12,292 nt of DNA from positions 1 to 12,292 of the forward strand of contig CAYGNF010000032.1 of the NCBI GenBank assembly GCA_964351245.1. Direction: 5' to 3'. The first letter of the stretch is position 1. The number at the start of each line of letters is the position of its first letter. This DNA is from JANRKH01 sp964351245 (lineage in GTDB: Bacteria > Pseudomonadota > Alphaproteobacteria > Rickettsiales > Rickettsiaceae). Made by a program: the position numbers and the translations under genes. Of the stretch, positions 6,431 through 12,292 are shown piece by piece. Below the pieces are notes generated by a model that saw only the letters and a program-made list of their open reading frames with translations, had not been told where the DNA came from and ran no database searches.

Positions 6431-9019
6431 CTATGATTTTTTACTATTATCTGACAATTGCTCAAAAGCATATATGGTGGCAGCGGCTTTGTTGATATTC
6501 ATAATATTCGAGGTTGAATTCTTGAGCAATCTATCTATGTTTTTGTTCAAATTATCTGATGCAGCAGTAACTTGCGATCTTGTGTATATTTTATCGTCTC
6601 TCATAGTCTTAAATCTATCGGCAATTTGACTTTGAATCTTCTGAATACCTGCCCAGAAATAATCTGCTACACCTTGTCTAATATGTATAGCAATATCATC
6701 CTCATTTGCATTATTGAGAAAAATAAAATTTAGCCCGTATAAATTTGAGGCGGAATTTGAGCAAGATATTTTATAATGATTAGCAGAGCCTGCAAGATCA
6801 TAATATTCAGTTCCAGTGACTATATTGTTAGTATCTAAAATCTCAATCTGTACTTGTTTATTATTTGCTCCGAGATCTCCTGCTATATGTATAGACATTC
6901 GTAATTTTAAATCTTGATACTGTCCATTAAAACTCAAAAGTATAAGTTTATCGCTAGCAATAGTGCTAGCAAGCTCAAATACTCTTCTGACTTCGCCGAA
7001 ATTTTCTGCTAGCGATACATCGAGTTGATCTCTGGTGATCTCTGGTTTTGTACTTGGGTTATAATTCTGATCACTACTAATAGATAATAGATTATACTCT
7101 AGGTTCTCATCCTCAATTTGATGCTGTAAATTTATGCCAACATTAGCCATTGTAGTAAACCCTGTGCTATAATTAGTATTATAACTTAAACTATTGCTCA
7201 AAAGCAAAGAAAGATGGCTAAGCAAAATATCATTTCTTAGATAAGTGGTTTCTTTGTATTTAGATGGATTTTCTGGATCTGTTTGATTCTGTTGCGCTAC
7301 AAAGATAATGAGGCGATTTACATCCTCTATAAAATTGTTAATTTTATCTTTGTATGATTTAGCATCATCGCCTGTAATTATTGTTTGATAATTCGAATTA
7401 TTAGTGTTGGGTTTGAGTAATGTAATATATATACCTCCGTATTCTAATGAATTCGAGTTAGAAACAATAAGGGGTGTAAAAGATGAAGAGCCTATTTGGG
7501 CCATAGCACTTGAACCCGGAGATAAATATTGTATAACTTGTCCAAATAATGTTGCCTTTGTATCTACCTCACTAGCATCTAGTATCCTTGTCGTATAATC
7601 GGAACCTGTATTTACAGCATATATATTAAGCATATAACTTCCTGTACCCGTTTGAAGATAATTTGAAGCTACGCCTGAGTAATTTGTTGTGTGATTTATA
7701 GCCTCTATTACTGTCTCTAGTGTTTGTCCGTCAGCAAGAGTAATACTACACCTTGTTTTATATGCATCCAAAGCTGCGATTATTGTAGTTTTTACGCTTG
7801 ATAAATCGGCACCAGAGTTATTAGCAGCATCTTGTAGAGATTGCATGAGACTTACATATGCAATATTTTTTAAAACTGGAGAATTGACCTGATAAGTACT
7901 CGGACCAAAATTAGTAGCATATATAACTGCATTCTCTGGAGTAGCGATGACTGCTGCAGCCGCTTTCACATCTGCTGCTATAGTTCCAGTAGGCGCAGGT
8001 AATGCTATGTTGTAAGCTGCAAAAGCAATATTATAAGCAAAATCGTTATTACTTGGCAATCCATCGCCATCGAAGGTTAGTCCCGTTACACTCGAAATCG
8101 CTGCTACCACTTCTTCTTGAGTGATATTTGGCAAAGATGCTATGGAATCTATTGCATCATATACATCGCTTGCCTGAGTAATATAAGCGCTCAAAGATTT
8201 TGGTGCTTCAATTCCATGTGGCATACTATAGAGGTAATAAGTCCCAGATGGCATCAAATTAGCGCCATTGCCGATTATTTCAGTGCTAAGAGTTTCAAAC
8301 CCATCGGAGATATCCTTGTTCATACCGTTCCATGCATTAGTGACACTAGACTTCAGTGTAGCAAGATCTGGGGTTGTTTTACTATCTTCAACTACACATA
8401 AACCGTATAAAATTCTAGATTGTGGATTAGAAGGAAATCCATCTCCAGAAATATTGGAACTAGCAGCAGTAAAAGCTGCGCTTCTAGCATCGCTCACACT
8501 TACAGCGCCATTAATAGCATTATAAACTGCAGTAGGTTCTGTACTACCTGCGGTACCTATGGATATATTATCAGAGGATGCAATTTGCCATACAGATATT
8601 GTTAATGCTTGATTTGTTTTGATGCTTGAAGCATTTACAGAGATATACTCACTCCCTTCACCAACATCATTGGTTGATATAGATATTGACTTCAGTTCTG
8701 TAGATTTGATACGAGGATCTACGCTATAATCTCTAATTTTTTGGGCGCTTGTAGATGCTTTAGCTAAGTAAGACTTTAGTTCTACAATTGTGGCTTCTTT
8801 GGCCACAAGATCCTTGTATTTCTCCTCTAGCGTTTTTACTATTTGAGTAGCATTTACTATTGTAGGATTATACTCCACAATATCTTGAATTGTGAGGTTA
8901 GTTTGATTCTTAAAGCCATCTATTTGCATAGTGCGTCCAAATTGAGCAGAGCTTTTTTTCTCTTGAGCCTCGGGAGCTTTAGGTGTTATTGCATCATAGG
9001 TATTTGTGATTTTGGACAT
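6431..9019 (-). CDS. fliD: FliD-like flagellar filament cap (hook-associated protein 2), unusually long
   Basis: 862 residues from ATG 9019, chosen because MSK is the first ATG; TTG at 9058 would add 13 residues, and neither start has a clear ribosome site. FliD caps the growing filament and inserts flagellin subunits. The N-terminal helical part (about 43-97) and SEYISVNASSIKTNQAL (123-139) match the FliD N-terminal domain, whose 'GxYxIxVxxLA' pattern is recognisable. The C-terminal domain begins near 555: a helix YKDKINNFIEDVNRL, then LRNDILLSHLSLLLSNSL, FTTMANVGIN, DQLDVSLAENFGEVRRVFEL (664-683), the FliD_C order. A terminal helical stretch (790-855) completes it. Typical FliD is about 450-650 residues; the excess lies in residues 165-550, which contain a diverged duplication. 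A downstream fliS-like gene supports the call. Other hook-associated proteins (FlgK, FlgL) fit less well. Confidence 0.72.
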   Translation of the reverse strand: MSKITNTYDAITPKAPEAQEKKSSAQFGRTMQIDGFKNQTNLTIQDIVEYNPTIVNATQIVKTLEEKYKDLVAKEATIVELKSYLAKASTSAQKIRDYSVDPRIKSTELKSISISTNDVGEGSEYISVNASSIKTNQALTISVWQIASSDNISIGTAGSTEPTAVYNAINGAVSVSDARSAAFTAASSNISGDGFPSNPQSRILYGLCVVEDSKTTPDLATLKSSVTNAWNGMNKDISDGFETLSTEIIGNGANLMPSGTYYLYSMPHGIEAPKSLSAYITQASDVYDAIDSIASLPNITQEEVVAAISSVTGLTFDGDGLPSNNDFAYNIAFAAYNIALPAPTGTIAADVKAAAAVIATPENAVIYATNFGPSTYQVNSPVLKNIAYVSLMQSLQDAANNSGADLSSVKTTIIAALDAYKTRCSITLADGQTLETVIEAINHTTNYSGVASNYLQTGTGSYMLNIYAVNTGSDYTTRILDASEVDTKATLFGQVIQYLSPGSSAMAQIGSSSFTPLIVSNSNSLEYGGIYITLLKPNTNNSNYQTIITGDDAKSYKDKINNFIEDVNRLIIFVAQQNQTDPENPSKYKETTYLRNDILLSHLSLLLSNSLSYNTNYSTGFTTMANVGINLQHQIEDENLEYNLLSISSDQNYNPSTKPEITRDQLDVSLAENFGEVRRVFELASTIASDKLILLSFNGQYQDLKLRMSIHIAGDLGANNKQVQIEILDTNNIVTGTEYYDLAGSANHYKISCSNSASNLYGLNFIFLNNANEDDIAIHIRQGVADYFWAGIQKIQSQIADRFKTMRDDKIYTRSQVTAASDNLNKNIDRLLKNSTSNIMNINKAAATIYAFEQLSDNSKKS

Positions 9020-9097
9020 ATATGAGTTGTTTTGATAAGTAATAACTGAATGTAGCAAGTTTTATACCAAAATAACCGCCTATGCGCCTAAAAGTCA

Positions 9098-9132
9098 CAA
9101 AGGAGCCGATTACTAAAAATCGATCCCCTTTG
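9098..9132 (-). terminator. Stem-loop between the small N/Q-rich gene and fliD; possible attenuator
   Basis: CAAAGG (9098-9103) pairs with CCTTTG (9127-9132), and an inner CGATT/AATCG stem closes the hairpin with a small internal loop. On the minus strand it is followed by TGACTTTTAG, a short U-run, so it could stop or thin out transcription from the small gene into fliD. A TATAAA on the minus strand after it might restart transcription for fliD, but no good -35 is seen. Confidence 0.45.
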
Positions 9133-9162
9133 CTCTAATTTAAAACACAGTATTACTGCAAT

Positions 9163-9327
9163 CTATTGCTGGTGTTTATTAAATGAGAGTTGTTGTGATA
9201 GATTGCCAGTTGTTTGAGTATTATTGCTAGAGGCTTCTGGGCTTTGATGTTTCTTATTATTCATCTGAGTATTTTGGTTTTGCTTGTTTAAAGTTTGAGT
9301 GTTATTATTTGTAGCTTTAATGTTCAT
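9163..9327 (-). CDS. Small N/Q-rich hypothetical protein (54 aa) upstream of fliD
   Basis: ATG at 9327 has AAAAGG about 7 bases upstream; the frame stops at TAG 9163-9165. The 54 residues are dominated by Asn, Gln, Thr, Ser and Lys (start MNIKATNNNTQTLNKQ, end LSQQLSFNKHQQ). There is no hydrophobic segment, signal or cysteine, so it is predicted to be disordered and soluble. It lies between polA and fliD, read in the same direction, with a palindrome before it (9357-9384) and a hairpin after it. Small disordered flagellar regulators such as FlgM occur in such places and have a similar MxI...N start, but no specific FlgM motif is visible. The ribosome site and placement support a real gene; chance translation of AT-rich spacer remains possible. 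Confidence 0.5.
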   Translation of the reverse strand: MNIKATNNNTQTLNKQNQNTQMNNKKHQSPEASSNNTQTTGNLSQQLSFNKHQQ

Positions 9328-9356
9328 AATATTACCTTTTGAGTTGTATGAATTGA

Positions 9357-9384
9357 TGTAAATTAAATTGTACTATAATTTACA
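9357..9384. repeat. 8-bp AT-rich inverted repeat in the polA/small-gene gap
   Basis: TGTAAATT (9357-9364) and AATTTACA (9377-9384) are perfectly complementary with 12 bases between. Read on the minus strand the spacer contains TATAGT and TACAAT, which could be -10 boxes for the small gene, so this may be an operator. No U-run follows on the polA strand, which argues against a polA terminator; on the plus strand CTTTTATT follows. Confidence 0.35.
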
Positions 9385-9414
9385 CTTTTATTATTAACTA
9401 TTTTGTAACTTAAA

Positions 9415-11934
9415 TCAACTCCAATTAGTAGATATCTCTATGTTAACCTTCAGATGTGGATTAAATGACACAATATGCTCCATTGTATTTTCGATAATGC
9501 ATGCAACATCTTTTGCGATATCTTCGGGGCACTCGAACAAGAGCTCATCATGAATTTGCAATATCATTTTGCAATCTGGATACTTATTGGTGAGTATCTG
9601 ATCTATCTCTAACATTGATATTTTAATAATATCAGAAGCATATCCTTGGATGGGGGCATTTATGGCCGCTCTTTCTGCAAAATTTCTTTCTAAAAAATTA
9701 TTACTCTTTATTTGCGGTAAATAAAATCTTCGTTTTAAGGGATTGTCTACATAGCCATTTTTATGAGCAAAATTCTTGGTATTCTCCATATATTCGCTAA
9801 TACCAGGATATGTTTTTAAATATCTTTCTATATAATTTGCGGCATCTTGCTTTGTAATACCGAGTCTACTACTCAAACCAAAAGAGCTAATGCCGTAAAT
9901 AATACCAAAATTTATCGCCTTGGCTTTGTGTCTTATCTCCGAAGTAACATCTTTTAATGGAATAGAAAAAATTTGACTTGCAGTTTTAGTATGTATGTCA
10001 ATATTATTGCTAAAGGCTTCTTTCAGCTCTTTGATATCTGCGATTTCAGCCAATATTCTGAGTTCTACTTGAGAATAATCTGCGCAAATAAGCTTAGATC
10101 CAGGAGTGGCAATTATGGCATTTCGTATTCTTGCGCCTTCTTGTGTTCTAACCGGAATATTCTGCAAATTAGGATCATGAGAACTTAATCTACCTGTTGA
10201 TGTAGATGTTTGAGTAAGGGTAGTGTGTATTCTTGATGTAGATAAATCTACTAATTTAGGTAAGGCGTCTGTATAGGTATTTTTGAGCTTTGAGATTTGC
10301 CTCCAGTAAAGCAGATGCTCTGCTATCTCATAACCCTTCAGAGCAAGATCTGTAAGCACCTCTGCACCAGTGGATAGCGCATGAGTCTTTCCTCGTTTCT
10401 TGATTCCCGGTAGCTTCAATTCCTCAAACAGCACTTCTGCGAGCTGCTTTGGAGAATTAATGTTAAACTCTCTTCCTGCTATCTCAAAAATTCTTGCAGA
10501 GCTGTTTTTTATTTCTTCAGAGAATTCTTCCGATAAATGCTTGAGCTTACCTAGATCAAGTAACACACCATTTTTTTCTATTTTGTGCAAAATATTTGAG
10601 ATAGGGAGATCTATACCCAAATAAAGACCGAGCATACCACAATGATACAACTCTTTTCTGAGGCAATCTCGTAAAATATGTATATTGATGCACATTCTCT
10701 CTGGGGCAATTAGATCAATTTGCGTATATTTTATAAACAAATCCTCTAGGTTTTGCTTTGGATAACCCGCAGATAAAATGTAAGACATCAGACTTAAATC
10801 TTCGTAGGAACTTATCTTATCAAAATGCTTAAATAATTCTTTAATGTCATAAGTAATTTTTTGTACTGCATCATGCTCAATAAGCTCTATCAAATCTTCT
10901 TTGCAATCTGTTTTACAAACGCAGTTTTCGCAACCAACAATGAAGGAGTTATCGAATAGAATGATAGAACAATATCCGATATTCATTGCTAAATCAAACA
11001 TTTGGCTTGGAGTCAGGTGCTGCTCCTGGACTTGCACCGATTGTGTAATAGAGTTATTACTTACTTCCCCCTCCCCCGGAGTACATATTTTATACCCTCT
11101 AGAAATCAATGATTTAAAGCCGTACCTATCTAGAAAAATCTTTATATCTGTCTGAAGGGGGCGATTCCAAGCAGCATCTTTGATACTAAATTTTAGATTC
11201 ATATCGCTTGCAAGACCTACTAACTCGTATGATAGCTTTGCTTGATCTACATGATCACGAAATATATTTCTCTTTCTTTCTGATTTAATATGGTGATAAT
11301 TATTACATAAATTTTCAAAATTACCAAATTGATTTATAAGTTCTGCTGCAGTTTTAGGTCCGAATCCTGGTACTCCAGGTATATTATCCGAAGAATCTCC
11401 AGTAAGAGCAAGAAAGTCTCTAATATACTTGGGCTCTACTCCGAATTTAGTATAAATATCTTCTGAGCTAATAATTTTAGCTTTTATAGGATCGTAAATT
11501 TTCACGCCCGTATCCATTAATTGAGCTAAATCTTTATCCCCAGATACTATAATTACCTCTTCCTCTTCAGAAATAGCCCGCTTAGCCACAGAAGCAATAA
11601 TATCATCAGCCTCGAATCCAGCAATTTCAAGCTTCGTAATATTTAAAGCATCCACCACTTCTCTAGCTAACGCAAACTGCGATATTAATTCTTCTGGTAC
11701 TGGAGGACGATTTTTTTTATATTCAGGATATATTTTGTGACGAAAGTTAACCCCCCCAGTATCAAATACTGCAACAACATGAGTTGGTTTTTGATCTGTC
11801 AAGAGCTTCAGTAACATTGAAGTAAAGCCGTAAATGGCTCCTACATATAAACCATCTGGCGATGTAAGGCTTGGCTGCACATGAAATGCGCGGAAAATAA
11901 ACCCATACGAATCTATCACTAGACATTTTTTCAC
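9415..11934 (-). CDS. polA: DNA polymerase I with degenerate proofreading domain
   Basis: 839 residues, shorter than E. coli PolA (928). The 5' nuclease domain (about 1-285) keeps its metal ligands: Asp8, Asp58, EADD (108-111), GDKD (132-135) and GDSSDN (179-184), plus the helix-hairpin-helix GVPGFGPKTA. The middle 3'-5' exonuclease-like region (about 310-430) has lost the DxE motif (residues 323-330 read SIILFDNS); a lone Asp363 may remain, so proofreading should be absent. The polymerase domain (about 435-839) is complete: motif A DYSQVELR (619-626), O-helix RHKAKAINFGIIYG (668-681) with Lys672, Phe676 and Tyr680, and motif C HDE (795-797). It fills gaps and removes RNA primers in lagging-strand synthesis and repair. 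The start is GTG at 11934 with AAGG six bases before it. No clear promoter is seen; a minus-strand TATAGT lies near 11960. Confidence 0.96.
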   Translation of the reverse strand: MKKCLVIDSYGFIFRAFHVQPSLTSPDGLYVGAIYGFTSMLLKLLTDQKPTHVVAVFDTGGVNFRHKIYPEYKKNRPPVPEELISQFALAREVVDALNITKLEIAGFEADDIIASVAKRAISEEEEVIIVSGDKDLAQLMDTGVKIYDPIKAKIISSEDIYTKFGVEPKYIRDFLALTGDSSDNIPGVPGFGPKTAAELINQFGNFENLCNNYHHIKSERKRNIFRDHVDQAKLSYELVGLASDMNLKFSIKDAAWNRPLQTDIKIFLDRYGFKSLISRGYKICTPGEGEVSNNSITQSVQVQEQHLTPSQMFDLAMNIGYCSIILFDNSFIVGCENCVCKTDCKEDLIELIEHDAVQKITYDIKELFKHFDKISSYEDLSLMSYILSAGYPKQNLEDLFIKYTQIDLIAPERMCINIHILRDCLRKELYHCGMLGLYLGIDLPISNILHKIEKNGVLLDLGKLKHLSEEFSEEIKNSSARIFEIAGREFNINSPKQLAEVLFEELKLPGIKKRGKTHALSTGAEVLTDLALKGYEIAEHLLYWRQISKLKNTYTDALPKLVDLSTSRIHTTLTQTSTSTGRLSSHDPNLQNIPVRTQEGARIRNAIIATPGSKLICADYSQVELRILAEIADIKELKEAFSNNIDIHTKTASQIFSIPLKDVTSEIRHKAKAINFGIIYGISSFGLSSRLGITKQDAANYIERYLKTYPGISEYMENTKNFAHKNGYVDNPLKRRFYLPQIKSNNFLERNFAERAAINAPIQGYASDIIKISMLEIDQILTNKYPDCKMILQIHDELLFECPEDIAKDVACIIENTMEHIVSFNPHLKVNIEISTNWS

Positions 11935-12021
11935 AATTTACCTTATTATTAATAGCGCATAACTATAGTTTTAATGATTTTCTTGTAATGCCAAAGTTTA
12001 CTTTCAAATTATCTGCAGAAC

Positions 12022-12056
12022 TAGGGAAATTTACCTCTGCACAACACACTTCCCTA
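12022..12056. repeat. Inverted repeat TAGGGAA/TTCCCTA upstream of polA
   Basis: Seven-base arms at 12022-12028 and 12050-12056 with a 21-base loop, in the gap between the yajC remnant and polA. There is no U-run on either side, so it is not a convincing terminator; it might be an operator or chance. Confidence 0.25.
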
Positions 12057-12069
12057 TATAACTTCGGAC

Positions 12070-12258
12070 CTAAGACTTAGATCTACTTACAATATCCACT
12101 ATAGCAGATTTCATTATTTTGATATGTGTATTTTGAGCAATCTCTAGAGTTAAAAACTTATCTCCTTCCGTTGTTTTTACTACTTTACCACAAATGCCGC
12201 TAGTCGTTATTACATCTTCTCGGTTTATCACAGAATGTATAAGATCTTCTTGCGAGTT
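12070..12258 (-). pseudogene. yajC: C-terminal remnant of yajC (Sec translocon accessory subunit)
   Basis: The minus-strand frame 12258-12070 gives 62 residues that match the C-terminal half of YajC: REDVITTSGICGKVVK, then FLTLEIAQNTHIKIMKSAI, then a short basic end and TAG. In intact YajC (about 85-115 residues) this follows one membrane helix ending in a RPQ motif and a charged linker. Here an in-frame TAA (12259-12261) stands where the linker should be. None of the three minus frames up to the window edge shows the membrane helix, and no good start with a ribosome site is seen (GTG near 12231 would leave only the soluble part). It is best read as a decaying copy; an intact yajC may exist elsewhere. 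The match to the family is clear, while the pseudogene status depends on sequence beyond the edge. Confidence 0.65.
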
Positions 12259-12292
12259 TTAGTGTTCATCTATGGGGATGTGAAGGTGGCAA

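Noticed and set aside
6250..6471. Minus-strand 73-codon frame across the fliD/fliS junction
   Set aside because: Out-of-frame shadow of the two flagellar genes.

Overview
The window looks like part of the genome of a host-associated alphaproteobacterium, most likely a flagellated member of the Rickettsiales (a Midichloria- or Jidaibacter-like lineage). This is inferred from strong AT bias, a PolA whose proofreading domain is degenerate, a decayed yajC remnant, an LptF/PgsA/DolP envelope gene set, and large low-complexity proteins with eukaryote-like interaction motifs beside flagellar genes. No species can be named from the sequence alone.

Layout. Positions 1-1811 (minus) hold an open-ended gene of at least 603 codons. 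It runs off the left edge and was found by translating the minus strand directly. Its N-terminus carries three WH2-like actin-binding motifs, then an acidic run with a tryptophan, then proline-rich stretches: the parts list of a host actin nucleation factor. Positions 2079-3367 (plus) hold tRNA-Arg(CCT), a two-BON-domain lipoprotein (DolP-like) and pgsA, closely spaced and closed by a hairpin terminator. Positions 3561-4577 (minus) encode an unknown protein with its own good promoter, a hydrophobic N-terminal region and an acidic tail with three YxxPhi tyrosine motifs.

Positions 4682-9019 (minus) hold lptF and, upstream of it, a flagellar pair: a very long FliD-like filament cap followed 9 bases later by a FliS-like chaperone. 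A 54-codon N/Q-rich small gene (9163-9327) sits just before fliD, separated from it by a hairpin. Positions 9415-11934 (minus) are polA. Upstream of it, 12070-12258 keeps the C-terminal half of YajC with an in-frame stop and no membrane segment, so it is probably a pseudogene.

Together the window mixes housekeeping genes (replication/repair, phospholipid synthesis, LPS export, outer-membrane maintenance), flagellar filament assembly, and two candidate host-interaction proteins. The most interesting item is the WH2/acidic protein. The FliD with an internally duplicated variable region and the protein with the tyrosine-motif tail come next.
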